Shown one piece after another: positions 46,413-55,587 of a stretch of 64,000 bases of DNA (the stretch's first letter is position 1; each line of letters begins with the position of its first letter). The stretch is taken from contig NZ_JARVSF010000010.1 of the NCBI RefSeq assembly GCF_030209355.1, positions 1 through 64,000 of the forward strand, given 5' to 3'. The notes under the pieces were generated by a model that worked only from the letters and a program-made list of their open reading frames with translations, had not been told where the DNA came from and made no database searches. The position numbers were made by a program, and so were the translations under genes. The stretch comes from Pseudarthrobacter sp. fls2-241-R2A-127. Its GTDB lineage: Bacteria; Actinomycetota; Actinomycetes; Actinomycetales; Micrococcaceae.

Positions 46413-46418
46413 TACACT
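46413..46418 (+). promoter_or_regulatory. -10 element for the leaderless aldolase-family gene
   Basis: TACACT is followed by GAAAGC and GTG 46425, the geometry of a leaderless start. The -35 region is weak. Confidence 0.45.
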
Positions 46419-46424
46419 GAAAGC

Positions 46425-47534
46425 GTGAGCAATCCTATGACGACCACAGCACAAACACGCGCCCCGCAGCGGCTGCACGACCCCGGCGTGCGCGGCTTCG
46501 CCTCCGACAACTACTCGGGAGTCCACCCCGAGGTCCTGGCAGCCCTGGCCGCCGCCAACGAGGGCCACCAGGTCTCCTACGGCGAGGACGACTACACCGC
46601 CCGGCTCCACGAGGTGATGGTTGACCACTTCGGCGCGGGCATCGAATGCTTCCCGGTCTTCAACGGCACGGGCGCCAATGTCGTGTCGCTGCAGTCCCTG
46701 CTCCCCCGCTGGGGCGCCGTGGTGTGCGCTTCCACCGCCCACATCAACATGGACGAGAACGGCGCGCCGGAACGAATCGGCGGCATGAAGCTGCTGCACG
46801 TCCCCACGCCCGACGGCAAGCTGACGCCGGAACTCATCGACCGGGAAGCCTGGGGCTGGGGCGACGAGCACCGCGCCCAGCCGCTGGCGGTCTCCATCAC
46901 CCAAACCACGGAACTGGGCACCTGCTACACCCCCGAGGAAGTGCGGGCCATTGCCGACCACGCGCACGCCAAGGGCATGAAACTGCACATGGACGGGGCC
47001 CGGCTGGCCAATGCGGCAGCCCACCTGGGTGTGCCGTTGCGTGCCTTTACGCGGGACGCGGGCGTGGACATCCTCTCCTTCGGCGGCACCAAGAACGGGT
47101 TGCTCTACGGCGAAGTGGTAGTGGCTCTGAACCCCGAGGCAGCACACGGCCTGGTGTACCTGCGCAAGATGGACATGCAGCTCGCCTCGAAGATGCGCTT
47201 CCTGTCGGCCCAGTTCATCGCCTTGCTTGAAGGCGACCTGTGGCTCCGTTCGGCCTCGCATGCCAACGCCATGGCCACCAGGCTCCGCGCCGCCGTCGAC
47301 ACCATTGAGGGTGTCCGGCCCACCCGGAAGACTGAATCCAACGGCGTGTTCGCCGTCCTTCCGCCGGGGGTGGCTGACCGGCTGCGCAGCTCCTTCCGCT
47401 TCTACGACTGGGACGAGGCCGCCGGCGAAGTCCGGTGGATGTGCTCCTTCGACACCACCGAGGAAGACGTGGACGCCTTCGCCGCCGCGATCCGCAACGA
47501 ACTGCGGGACTACCGGGACAGCCGGGCCGGGTGA
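46425..47534 (+). CDS. PLP-dependent threonine aldolase / beta-eliminating lyase family
   Basis: This 369-aa fold-type I PLP enzyme has H105 (ring-stacking position in STAHINMDE), D190 (MDGARLANA) and Schiff-base lysine K223 (SFGGTKNG). It is most similar to low-specificity L-threonine aldolases, which cleave threonine to glycine and acetaldehyde. GTG 46425 is preferred because of the leaderless -10 element; ATG 46437 is an internal alternative. It lies 28 bases after the SDR gene and may still be partly co-transcribed. Confidence 0.85.
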   Translation: MSNPMTTTAQTRAPQRLHDPGVRGFASDNYSGVHPEVLAALAAANEGHQVSYGEDDYTARLHEVMVDHFGAGIECFPVFNGTGANVVSLQSLLPRWGAVVCASTAHINMDENGAPERIGGMKLLHVPTPDGKLTPELIDREAWGWGDEHRAQPLAVSITQTTELGTCYTPEEVRAIADHAHAKGMKLHMDGARLANAAAHLGVPLRAFTRDAGVDILSFGGTKNGLLYGEVVVALNPEAAHGLVYLRKMDMQLASKMRFLSAQFIALLEGDLWLRSASHANAMATRLRAAVDTIEGVRPTRKTESNGVFAVLPPGVADRLRSSFRFYDWDEAAGEVRWMCSFDTTEEDVDAFAAAIRNELRDYRDSRAG

Positions 47535-47580
47535 CCGGCCCGTGACGGCGAGCCTTCCCCTCCGGCCGCGTCCGGCACCG

Positions 47581-47586
47581 TAATCT
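47581..47586 (+). promoter_or_regulatory. -10 element for the leaderless DUF3000 gene
   Basis: TAATCT is followed by GCCAAG and GTG 47593. There is no ribosome-binding site at proper distance, so the transcript should begin at the GTG. Confidence 0.45.
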
Positions 47587-47592
47587 GCCAAG

Positions 47593-48243
47593 GTGAACGC
47601 ACTTGACCAGGTTCCCCCGGCATTCCTCGATGCCTTGGGAACCCTCAGGAAGGCACAGTGCCGCAAGGAACTGCGCCTCGCCGAGATCCCCGCACCCGCA
47701 CGCCTGGCACCTTTCGCCGTCGCGCTGGGCGCCGAAGTCATGGCGCCCGGCGCCGGCACGCCCGCAACTCCCGTGCACGGCCCCGCGGCCATGGCCTTCG
47801 CGGCCGCCCCGGCCACCGGGGACGAGGACGAAACGGAACTCGCCACCGGGCGCTTCATCCTGCTCCACGACCCCGACGGCTCGGCCGTCTGGGACGGCGA
47901 GTTCCGCATCGTCACCTACATCCGCGCCGAACTGGAACCGGACATGGGCAATGACCAGATGCTCGGAACCGTCGCCTGGACCTGGCTGGTGGAAGCGCTC
48001 GAAAACCACAAGGCGGCCTACCGGGCGGCCGGCGGCACCGCCACCCGCGTCCTCTCCGAAAGCTTCGGCACCCTGGCCGGCCGGCCTGGCTCCATCGACA
48101 TCGAACTCAGGGCCTCCTGGACTCCGGATTCCTCCGACGTCCAGGCGCACCTGGAGGCGTGGTCTGACATGGTGTGCACCTTCGCCGGCCTGCCGCCCCT
48201 CCCCGACGGCGTCACCGCCCTCCCGCACCGGCGCCGAAGCTGA
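47593..48243 (+). CDS. DUF3000-family protein
   Basis: This 216-aa actinobacterial protein starts at GTG 47593. Features are VPPAFLDALGTLRKAQCRKELRL at the N-terminus, an Ala/Pro-rich loop near 45-75, and the conserved WDGEFRIVTYIRAELEPDMGND and AWTWLVEALE. It has no membrane segment. Family members occur beside the RNase D/HRDC gene (as Rv2680-Rv2681 in M. tuberculosis), and the same order is seen here. Function unknown. Confidence 0.85.
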   Translation: MNALDQVPPAFLDALGTLRKAQCRKELRLAEIPAPARLAPFAVALGAEVMAPGAGTPATPVHGPAAMAFAAAPATGDEDETELATGRFILLHDPDGSAVWDGEFRIVTYIRAELEPDMGNDQMLGTVAWTWLVEALENHKAAYRAAGGTATRVLSESFGTLAGRPGSIDIELRASWTPDSSDVQAHLEAWSDMVCTFAGLPPLPDGVTALPHRRRS

Positions 48244-48267
48244 CCGGGCTTTGACTGACCTGCCCGG

Positions 48268-48273
48268 TAAACT
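48268..48273 (+). promoter_or_regulatory. candidate -10 element of the RNase D-like gene
   Basis: TAAACT lies 9 bases before ATG 48283, predicting a leader of 0-3 bases. Confidence 0.4.
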
Positions 48274-48282
48274 GGGAAAATC

Positions 48283-49617
48283 ATGACCCCAAACATTCCG
48301 GAAAACACCACAGCCGGCGTCCCGGCTGATGCTGCCGCAGCCCATATCACCGTGGAGGGCTTCGACAGCCCCATCCCCGAAATCATCGACCTCGACTCGC
48401 CCCGCGACGGCGTTCCCCTGGTCATCGAAACCCAGTCCGGCCTGGAGCGCTGCGCCGCCGCCATCGCTGCCGGCACCGGGCCCGCGGGGGTGGACGCCGA
48501 GCGCGCTTCCGGATTCCGCTACGGCCAGCGGGCCTTCCTGGTCCAGATCCGCCGGGAAGGGGCCGGAACCTGGCTGATCGATCCCGAACCATTCGGGAAC
48601 CTGGACATCATCAACGACGCCCTGCGGGGCGTCGAGTGGATCCTGCATGCCGCCAGCCAGGACCTGCCCTGCCTCTCCGAACTCGGAATGTGGCCGGACA
48701 AGCTCTTCGACACCGAGCTCGCCGCGCGCCTGGCGGGGCTGCCCCGGGTGGGCCTCGCCGCCGTCATCGAGCAGTTGCTCGGATTTGGCCTGGCCAAGGA
48801 GCACTCAGCGGCCGACTGGTCCACCCGCCCGCTGCCCGAACCGTGGCTGCGTTATGCCGCCCTGGACGTCGAAGTCCTCACGGAGCTGCGCGAGGAACTC
48901 ATCGAGCTGCTGCAGGCTGACGGGAAACTCGAGTACGCGGAGCAGGAATTCGCCGCCATCCTTGCGGCCGGCATCGCTCCCCCGCGCGTGGATCCGTGGC
49001 GGAAGACCTCAGGCCTGCACCAGATCCGGGACCGCCGGCAGCTTGCCGCCGTCCGGGAGCTGTGGCTGGAACGCGATTCACTGGCGCAAAAGCGCGACGT
49101 CGCCCCTGGCCGGCTCATTCCGGACTCCGCCCTGGTGGCCGCGGCAAAGGCCATGCCCGCCACCGTGCCCCAGCTGCTGGGCACCAAGGGATTCCACGGC
49201 AGGGCGGCACAGCGCGAGGCCCCGCGCTGGCTGCGGTGCATCGCCGCAGCCCGGGACCTTGAGGACCTCCCGCCCCTGCACCTGGCCACCAACGCCCCGC
49301 CGCCGCCGCGGGTCTGGGCAGACCGGGATCCGGAGGCCGCCGCCCGGCTTGCCACCGCCCGGCCGCTCCTCCAGGAGAAGGCGGAGGAGCTGAAGTTGCC
49401 GCTCGAAAACCTGCTCACGCCCGACTTCCTGCGCCGCGTGGCCTGGCGCCCGCCGGCCGAGGTCACGCAGGAAGCAATTTCCGCCGAGTTGCGGATGCTC
49501 GGTGCCCGTGAGTGGCAGGTGGGACTGACTGCGCCCCTGATCGCCGAGGCGTTCCTGAACCCGCAGCCGCTGCCGCCCCGGGAACCCAAGCCCATCGCTG
49601 CCGCGGGCGGCGAATAA
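48283..49617 (+). CDS. RNase D-like 3'-5' exonuclease with HRDC domain
   Basis: This 444-aa protein has a DEDDy exonuclease domain with D71 and E73 (VDAERASG), D127 and the Y191-xxx-D195 motif (YAALD). The HRDC nucleic-acid-binding domain lies around 255-330, and a C-terminal helical region follows. It may trim tRNA or other stable RNAs. The residues needed for catalysis are present. It corresponds to Rv2681 of M. tuberculosis. Confidence 0.88.
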   Translation: MTPNIPENTTAGVPADAAAAHITVEGFDSPIPEIIDLDSPRDGVPLVIETQSGLERCAAAIAAGTGPAGVDAERASGFRYGQRAFLVQIRREGAGTWLIDPEPFGNLDIINDALRGVEWILHAASQDLPCLSELGMWPDKLFDTELAARLAGLPRVGLAAVIEQLLGFGLAKEHSAADWSTRPLPEPWLRYAALDVEVLTELREELIELLQADGKLEYAEQEFAAILAAGIAPPRVDPWRKTSGLHQIRDRRQLAAVRELWLERDSLAQKRDVAPGRLIPDSALVAAAKAMPATVPQLLGTKGFHGRAAQREAPRWLRCIAAARDLEDLPPLHLATNAPPPPRVWADRDPEAAARLATARPLLQEKAEELKLPLENLLTPDFLRRVAWRPPAEVTQEAISAELRMLGAREWQVGLTAPLIAEAFLNPQPLPPREPKPIAAAGGE

Positions 49618-49641
49618 CCAACGCCTTCGGCCCTTGCGGGC

Positions 49642-49660
49642 TAAGTTACTCACGAGTAAC
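49642..49660 (+). promoter_or_regulatory. operator-like palindrome and -10 element upstream of fadA
   Basis: GTTACTC and GAGTAAC form 7-base inverted arms around AC (49645-49660), overlapping TAAGTT (49642-49647), a possible -10 element. A palindrome over the -10 is the normal place for a TetR-type repressor. Fatty-acid-catabolic operons are often controlled this way, but the regulator is not in the window. Confidence 0.5.
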
Positions 49661-49735
49661 ATCGATCGTACCGACGCCATGCTGCTGCCGCCCTCCGGCA
49701 TGCACCCGGCGCTACGTCTCGATGAGGAGTTACAC

Positions 49736-51016
49736 GTGAGCCAGCACGGAAGCGGCGCATCCCCGCGCACTGTCCGCGACGTCGTCTTTGTGGACGGCAT
49801 CCGAACACCCTTCGGCAGGGCCGGCGAGAAAGGGATCTATGCCGGGACCCGGGCCGACGACCTGATCGTCAAATGCATCCGCGGCCTGTTGCGCCGCAAC
49901 CCGTCACTGCCGGCGGAGCGGATCGACGAAGTGGCCGTCGCCGCCACCACCCAGACCGGAGACCAGGGGCTCACCCTGGGCCGGACCGCTGCCCTGCTGG
50001 CAGGGCTTCCGCGGACGGTCCCGGGCTTCGCCATCGACCGGATGTGCGCCGGCGCCATGACAGCGGTCACCACCACGGCAGGCAGCATCGGTTTCGGCGC
50101 CTACGACGTAGTGATCGCCGGCGGCGTTGAGCACATGGGCCACCACCCCATGGGATCGGGCGCGGACCCCAACCCGCGGTTCATGTCCGAGCGCCTGGTG
50201 GACCCGGCAGCCCTGAACATGGGCAACACCGCCGAAAACCTGCACGACCGCTTCCCGGCCATCACCAAGCAGCGCACCGACGCCTACGCGGTGGCTTCCC
50301 AGGACAAGCTTGCCGCCGCCTACCAGGCGGGCAGCATCCAGCCGGACCTGGTTCCGGTGGCCGCCAGGAAGCCGGGCCAAGGCTGGACCGTCCACAGCAA
50401 GGATGAACCACCCCGCCCCGGAACCACGATGGCGGACCTCGAAAGCCTCCGCACCCCCTTCCGCGCGCACGGCAGGGTCACCGCCGGGAACGCCGCCGGG
50501 CTGAACGACGGCGCCACCGCCGCTGTCCTGGCGTCCTCCGAAGCCGCCGCCGAACTGGGGCTGCCGGTGAAGATGCGGCTGGTCAGCTACGCCTATGCCG
50601 GCGTGGAACCCGAGGTCATGGGCATCGGTCCGGTACCGGCCACCGAAAAGGCGCTGAAGAACGCGGGCCTGACCATCGAGGACATCGGCCTGTTCGAGAT
50701 CAACGAGGCCTTTGCCGTGCAGGTCCTGAGTTTCCTGGACCACTATGGCATCGCCGACGACGACCCCCGGGTCAACCGGTATGGCGGGGCGATTGCCGTG
50801 GGCCACCCGCTCGCATCCTCAGGGGTCCGGCTGATGATCCAGCTGGCCCGCCAGTTCGAGGAAGACCCCTCGGTGCGCTACGGCATCACCACCATGTGCG
50901 TGGGCCTGGGTATGGGTGGCACAGTGATCTGGGAGAACCCCCACCACCCCGACTACAGTGGAACCCCCTCGGGGGAGACCGCCGCCACCACCGTTTCCGA
51001 AGGAGCCACCGCATGA
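49736..51016 (+). CDS. fadA: acetyl-CoA C-acyltransferase (thiolase)
   Basis: This 426-aa thiolase cleaves 3-ketoacyl-CoA in beta-oxidation. Nucleophile C104 lies in DRMCAGAM, and the C-terminal motifs FEINEAFAV, AVGHPLASSG and MCVGLGMGG supply the His and second Cys. GTG 49736 follows GAGGAG; the longer reading from 49634 covers the operator. The ATGA overlap with fadB is typical of fadA-fadB pairs encoding the two subunits of a complex. Confidence 0.93.
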   Translation: MSQHGSGASPRTVRDVVFVDGIRTPFGRAGEKGIYAGTRADDLIVKCIRGLLRRNPSLPAERIDEVAVAATTQTGDQGLTLGRTAALLAGLPRTVPGFAIDRMCAGAMTAVTTTAGSIGFGAYDVVIAGGVEHMGHHPMGSGADPNPRFMSERLVDPAALNMGNTAENLHDRFPAITKQRTDAYAVASQDKLAAAYQAGSIQPDLVPVAARKPGQGWTVHSKDEPPRPGTTMADLESLRTPFRAHGRVTAGNAAGLNDGATAAVLASSEAAAELGLPVKMRLVSYAYAGVEPEVMGIGPVPATEKALKNAGLTIEDIGLFEINEAFAVQVLSFLDHYGIADDDPRVNRYGGAIAVGHPLASSGVRLMIQLARQFEEDPSVRYGITTMCVGLGMGGTVIWENPHHPDYSGTPSGETAATTVSEGATA

Positions 51017-53172
51017 GCGCCGCAGATTACCGCAAGTTGGCAGACCTGTTCCCCAACGAAACCGTGACCCACTCCTACGTGCAGGACATCCTCCTGCCGG
51101 GCACGGACGGCAAGCCGGGCCCCGGAACGTTCGCCCTCATCACCCTGGACAACGACCTCGACCACACCAAGCCCACCACCCTGGGACCCAACACGCTGGT
51201 GGAACTCGGCACGGCGCTGGAGGGCCTGCGTGAACGTGCCGCCCGAGGTGAGATCGTCGGCGTCGGCGTCACCGGAAAGCCGCACTACCTGGTGGCCGGC
51301 GCGGACCTCTCCGCAGTGAAATCGCTGGAAAAGCGCGAGCACGGACTCTGGATGGCACAGCTGGGCCACGACGTCTACGCGACCCTGGCCAACCTTGGCG
51401 TCCCCAGCTTCGCCTTCATCAACGGCGCAGCCTTGGGCGGCGGCCTCGAAATCGCCCTCCAGTCCACCTACCGGACCGTGTCCAGCGGAGCAGGCGCGAT
51501 GGCACTGCCGGAGGCTTTCCTGGGCCTGGTGCCCGGGTGGGGCGGGGTCTACATCCTGCCCCGGCTGACCGGGCCGGAGAACGCCGTCAAAGTCATGATC
51601 GAGAACCCGCTCAGCAACAACCGCACCTTGTCCGGCGCGCAGGCGTTCGCACTGGGCATCGCGGACGCCATCTTCGAACCCGCGGATTTCCTGGAACAGT
51701 CGTTGGCATGGGCCGCGGACGTCATCTCCGGCGGCGTCGTCCCGGAACGTTCCAACGCAGTCGACCCTTCCGCCCCCGGGGTGGAAGCCCGCTGGCAGGC
51801 CGCGGTGGCGGCCGGCCGGAAGTTCGTGGAGGCCAAGACCTCCAACGCGTCGCCGGCACCGGGAAAGGTCCTTGACCTCCTCGAGGCCAACCGCACCATG
51901 ACGGCGGCGGAATCCGCCGCCCTCGAGTGCGAGACCCTGGCCGAGCTGATGCAGACCGACGAGTTCCGCTGCACCGTGTACGCGTTCCTGGACCTGGTGC
52001 AGAAGCGTGCCAAGCGGCCGGCCGGGGCACCCGACCGCAAGCTCGCCCGCCCGGTCACCAAGGTGGGCGTGGTGGGCGCCGGCCTCATGGCCGGCCAACT
52101 GGCGCTGCTCTTCGCACGCCAGCTCAAGGTGCCCGTTGTGCTGACCGACATCGACCAGGTCCGGGTGGACAAGGGGGTGGCCTACGTCCACGCAGAAGTG
52201 GACAAGCTGCTGGGCAAGAAACGCCTCAGCCAGGACGCCGCCAACCGTACCAAGGCGCTGGTGACCGGTTCGGTGTCCAAGGAGGCCTTCGCTGATGCGG
52301 ACTTCGTGATCGAGGCAGTCTTCGAAGAACTCAGCGTCAAGAAGCAGGTGTTCAAGGAAGTCGAGGCAATCGTCTCTCCGGAGTGCATCCTGGCCACCAA
52401 CACATCCTCGTTGTCCGTAACGGCGATGGCTGCGGACCTGGAGCACCCGGAGCGCCTGGTGGGGTTCCACTTCTTCAACCCCGTGGCCGTCATGCCGCTG
52501 CTGGAAGTTGTGCGTGCCCCGCGGACCGACGACGCCGTCCTGGCCACCGCCTTCGAGCTGGCCAAGGCGCTGAGGAAGAGCGCCGTGCTGGTCAAGGACG
52601 CGGCCGCGTTCGTGGTCAACCGCATCCTCCTGCGGCTCATGGGGGAAGTCACCGCGGTCTTCGATGAGGGAACCCCAGCCGAAGTGGCCGACACTGCGTT
52701 GCGTCCCATGGGGCTTCCCATGTCGCCTTTCACGCTCCTGGCCATGGTGGGCCTGCCGGTGGCCCAGCACGTCCAGGAATCGCTGCACGAGGCATTCGGC
52801 GACCGCTTCCCGGTCTCCGCCAACCTTGCCAGGCTCATCGACAACAACGTGAAAGCGCTCTGGGAAACTGCCCCTGACGGCTCCCGGACCATTCCGCAGG
52901 CAACCACCAGCCTGATGTCCTTTGGCGCCAATCCCTCCACCGCGGAGCAGGTGCTGCGGCGCGTCCAGGATGCCCTGGCCGAGGAAATTGGCCTGATGTT
53001 GGACGAGGGCGTCGTGGCAGGCCCGGAAGACGTGGACCTGTGCATGATCCTTGGCGCGGGCTGGCCCCTGTTCCTGGGCGGCATCACACCCTACCTGGAC
53101 CGGGTGGGAGCATCCGAGCGGGTGAACGGCCGGCGTTTCCTCGCCCCCGGCGTGGCGTCCCGTCCCGCCTAG
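51013..53172 (+). CDS. fadB: fatty acid oxidation multifunctional protein (enoyl-CoA hydratase / 3-hydroxyacyl-CoA dehydrogenase)
   Basis: This 719-aa protein has an N-terminal crotonase domain with both catalytic glutamates, E146 (GGGLEIAL) and E167 (PEAFLGLVPGWGG). The NAD-binding dehydrogenase domain begins near 350 with VGVVGAGLMAG and carries HFFNPVAVMPLLE with the catalytic His. The C-terminal helical domains follow. Together with FadA it completes one round of beta-oxidation. The stop is 55 bases from the convergent ECF ATPase gene. Confidence 0.94.
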   Translation: MSAADYRKLADLFPNETVTHSYVQDILLPGTDGKPGPGTFALITLDNDLDHTKPTTLGPNTLVELGTALEGLRERAARGEIVGVGVTGKPHYLVAGADLSAVKSLEKREHGLWMAQLGHDVYATLANLGVPSFAFINGAALGGGLEIALQSTYRTVSSGAGAMALPEAFLGLVPGWGGVYILPRLTGPENAVKVMIENPLSNNRTLSGAQAFALGIADAIFEPADFLEQSLAWAADVISGGVVPERSNAVDPSAPGVEARWQAAVAAGRKFVEAKTSNASPAPGKVLDLLEANRTMTAAESAALECETLAELMQTDEFRCTVYAFLDLVQKRAKRPAGAPDRKLARPVTKVGVVGAGLMAGQLALLFARQLKVPVVLTDIDQVRVDKGVAYVHAEVDKLLGKKRLSQDAANRTKALVTGSVSKEAFADADFVIEAVFEELSVKKQVFKEVEAIVSPECILATNTSSLSVTAMAADLEHPERLVGFHFFNPVAVMPLLEVVRAPRTDDAVLATAFELAKALRKSAVLVKDAAAFVVNRILLRLMGEVTAVFDEGTPAEVADTALRPMGLPMSPFTLLAMVGLPVAQHVQESLHEAFGDRFPVSANLARLIDNNVKALWETAPDGSRTIPQATTSLMSFGANPSTAEQVLRRVQDALAEEIGLMLDEGVVAGPEDVDLCMILGAGWPLFLGGITPYLDRVGASERVNGRRFLAPGVASRPA

Positions 53173-53227
53173 CCAGTGGCGTCCCGCCTGGCCGGCCCCC
53201 GTCAGCCCTGGGCCCCGGAGGGGATGG

Positions 53228-54784
53228 TCAGGCGGGGACCAGCCGGCCGCCGTCGAGAGCCACGGTACGGTGCGCCACTGATCGTGCGTAGCCCAGGTCA
53301 TGGGTAACGAGCACGACGGCGGCACCTTCCGCGGCTGCCAGGCGGACGGTTGCGTCCAGCAGGGCCAGTCCGTCTCCGTCCAGCGCCACAGTGGGTTCAT
53401 CCAGTGCCAGGACGGCGGGCTTGCGCGCCAGGACGGTGGCGAGGGCCAAAAGGCGCTGGGCTGACGCCGGCAGCTCGGCGGGGTGTTCCTGGGCAGCGTC
53501 CGCCAGCCCCACGGATGCCAGCGCCGCCGTGGCACGTTGGGCTGCCAGGGCCGGACCGACCAGGCGGGCAAGGCCAAAGCTGACCTCCCGCAGCGCGGAC
53601 CGTTCGAAAAGTTGGTCCCGGGGCTGCTGGAACAGCAAGCCCACCGAGGCCGCCGTCCGCCCCACCGGTGCGCCCGAGATGTCGGCCCCCCGGACCAGCA
53701 CGGACCCCGCGGTGGGGCGGAGCAGCCCGTTGAAATGCCGCAGGAGCGTTGATTTACCTGCACCGTTGGGCCCGGTGACGGCCACGATTTCGCCCGGATG
53801 GACGGCAAGGTCGGCGCCCCGAAGCACCAGCGGAGGGCCGCCCGGCTCCCCCGTGGGTCCGGCCTTCCGCAGCCGCCTGCGGGCTCCCGGCCCGGCCGGG
53901 TACGCGAAGTCGACACCCCGCAGCTGCAACGCCGGAATACCCGTCTGCGGCACCCCGGGCCGGGAAACGGCGACCGGGGCCGGCACGGGGGCGGGGCGAC
54001 GGATGGCAGGCGGCAAGACCCCGGAGCCGGTCCCCATGGCGGCGGGCGGACCGCTGCCGGTGACAGTCCCCCCGGACAGCACCACCCACGTGCCGGCCTC
54101 CAGCAGCAGTGGATCAATAGCCTGGCTGAGGATGACGACGGCGGTCCCGCGGGCCAGGAGGTCCCGCACCACGGCTGCGAGCCCGTCGGCGCCGGCCGCG
54201 TCAAGGGAGGCGAACGGCTCGTCCATGACCAGCACCGGGGGTCCGGTTATGATGGCGCAGCCGATCGCCAGCCGGCGGAGCTGGCCGCCCGAGAGCCTGG
54301 CAGGATCCTGTTCCAGTTGGTCGTGCAGGCCCAACAGCGCCGCGGTGCGCCCCACCGCGGCTTTCATGGCGGCACGTTCCATCCCGGAGTTCTCCAGGCC
54401 GAACGCGAGTTCCTCAGCCACGGTGGACCGGACGGTGGACAGGACCGTCGCAGGGTCCTGTGGAACGAAGCCCACGTGCCGGCCCCACTGGGCGGGATCG
54501 ATCCGGGGATCTGAAGGGCCGCCGTCGAACTCGAGCCGGGAGCCGGACAGCTCCAGGAAGCCGGCCAGTGCTCCGTGGCCCCCTGGCGGCAGCCAGGCCG
54601 CCAGGAGGCGCCCCAGGGTGGACTTGCCGCTGCCGGATGCACCCAAAATCGCGGTGAAGGAGCCCGCCGCGAAGGAAACGGTGACGTCGCGCAGGGCAGT
54701 TGTTTCGTCGTCGTGGAACGTAAAGGACCGGATACCGGCAGCAAGGACCGGGCGGTTGGCGCGAACGGCCTTACCGGCATCCAT
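53228..54784 (-). CDS. ECF transporter, single-chain double ATPase (EcfA-EcfA')
   Basis: This 518-aa protein fuses two ABC ATPase domains. Domain 1 (about 15-250) has Walker A GASGSGKST (48-56), signature LSGGQ (164-168) and Walker B with E189, but Q221 where the switch histidine is expected. Domain 2 (about 285-518) has Walker A GPNGAGKST (338-346), Walker B with E463 and switch H495, but LPASAQ (438-443) instead of LSGGQ. This predicts one complete and one degenerate ATP site. The linker (about 245-282) is Pro-rich. ATG 54784 is used; GTG 54799, with an AGG-like site, is an alternative. It energises the EcfT/S components encoded upstream. Confidence 0.88.
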   Translation of the reverse strand: MDAGKAVRANRPVLAAGIRSFTFHDDETTALRDVTVSFAAGSFTAILGASGSGKSTLGRLLAAWLPPGGHGALAGFLELSGSRLEFDGGPSDPRIDPAQWGRHVGFVPQDPATVLSTVRSTVAEELAFGLENSGMERAAMKAAVGRTAALLGLHDQLEQDPARLSGGQLRRLAIGCAIITGPPVLVMDEPFASLDAAGADGLAAVVRDLLARGTAVVILSQAIDPLLLEAGTWVVLSGGTVTGSGPPAAMGTGSGVLPPAIRRPAPVPAPVAVSRPGVPQTGIPALQLRGVDFAYPAGPGARRRLRKAGPTGEPGGPPLVLRGADLAVHPGEIVAVTGPNGAGKSTLLRHFNGLLRPTAGSVLVRGADISGAPVGRTAASVGLLFQQPRDQLFERSALREVSFGLARLVGPALAAQRATAALASVGLADAAQEHPAELPASAQRLLALATVLARKPAVLALDEPTVALDGDGLALLDATVRLAAAEGAAVVLVTHDLGYARSVAHRTVALDGGRLVPA

Positions 54785-54791
54785 CAGGCGC

Positions 54792-55580
54792 TCAGGCACT
54801 GGCACCTGCCTGGACCAGGCGCAGCACCAGGGCTGCCGCGGCAACAAGCACCAGAACGGCCCGGGCGGTTCGCTGCAGCCGCGAGTCGGGCACTTCCCGG
54901 TAGCTGGTCCTGGGTCCGGCGTTGCTGAGTCCGCGTGCTTCCAGGGCTGCGGAGCGGGTGCCGGCATCCTCCACCAGGGACAGGACCAGGGGAACCGCCT
55001 GGAGCCGGAACGCAGCAACCCTGGACAAAAGGCCGCGCGTGACTACCAGCCCCCGCGACTCCTGGGCCTGGCGGATCCGCCGTGCCCGGGCACTGATGGC
55101 CGGAAGCAGGGTGAGGGTGGAGGCCAGCACGAAGGCGAACCGGCCCTGCACGCCGCGGGCGGACAACGCCGCCACGAGGTCAGGAACGCTGACGCTGAAC
55201 GAGAAAACCAGCAAGGCCAGGACCACAGCGCCCAGCTGCAGGATCCGCCGACCGGCGAAGCCCAGGCCCTCCGCCGTGACCCGTCCCGGGCCCCATTCGG
55301 CCAGGACGGTGGTTCCCTCGGGAAAGAACAGCCCGTGCAGCATCACCAAGGACAGGCTCAATGGAACCAGGATTGCCGCGGCGGCAGCCACCACGCGGCG
55401 GGCGGTGCCCCCTGCCGCCGAGAGCCCCAGGGAGGCGGCAAGCACGGTGAGTGAAAGCGGCCAGCTGCCGGCCGCCGTCGTAATGACCGCTGTACTCCCG
55501 GCAGCAGCAAGCAAGGTCAGCGGATTCAGGCGCCCTGGCCTGTCCGGCCCGGCGGCCGTGCGTGGGGAGGATGCGGTCAC
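54792..55580 (-). CDS. ECF transporter transmembrane protein EcfT (CbiQ-like)
   Basis: This 262-aa membrane protein has about five or six hydrophobic segments and the two coupling motifs of EcfT, AQESRG (172-177) and ALEARG (212-217), which contact the ATPase. It lies 7 bases after the S-component gene and 7 bases before the ATPase gene, so the three form one operon. Confidence 0.88.
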   Translation of the reverse strand: MTASSPRTAAGPDRPGRLNPLTLLAAAGSTAVITTAAGSWPLSLTVLAASLGLSAAGGTARRVVAAAAAILVPLSLSLVMLHGLFFPEGTTVLAEWGPGRVTAEGLGFAGRRILQLGAVVLALLVFSFSVSVPDLVAALSARGVQGRFAFVLASTLTLLPAISARARRIRQAQESRGLVVTRGLLSRVAAFRLQAVPLVLSLVEDAGTRSAALEARGLSNAGPRTSYREVPDSRLQRTARAVLVLVAAAALVLRLVQAGASA

Positions 55581-55587
55581 GGCGTGG

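Noticed and set aside
46344..47915. A 523-codon frame opposite the aldolase-family gene
   Set aside because: The PLP enzyme on the plus strand has all catalytic residues; the antisense frame has no recognisable domain.
50953..54204. A 1083-codon minus-strand frame across fadB and the ECF ATPase gene
   Set aside because: It is opposite fadB and out of phase with the ATPase frame, whose motifs are unambiguous. Composition artefact.
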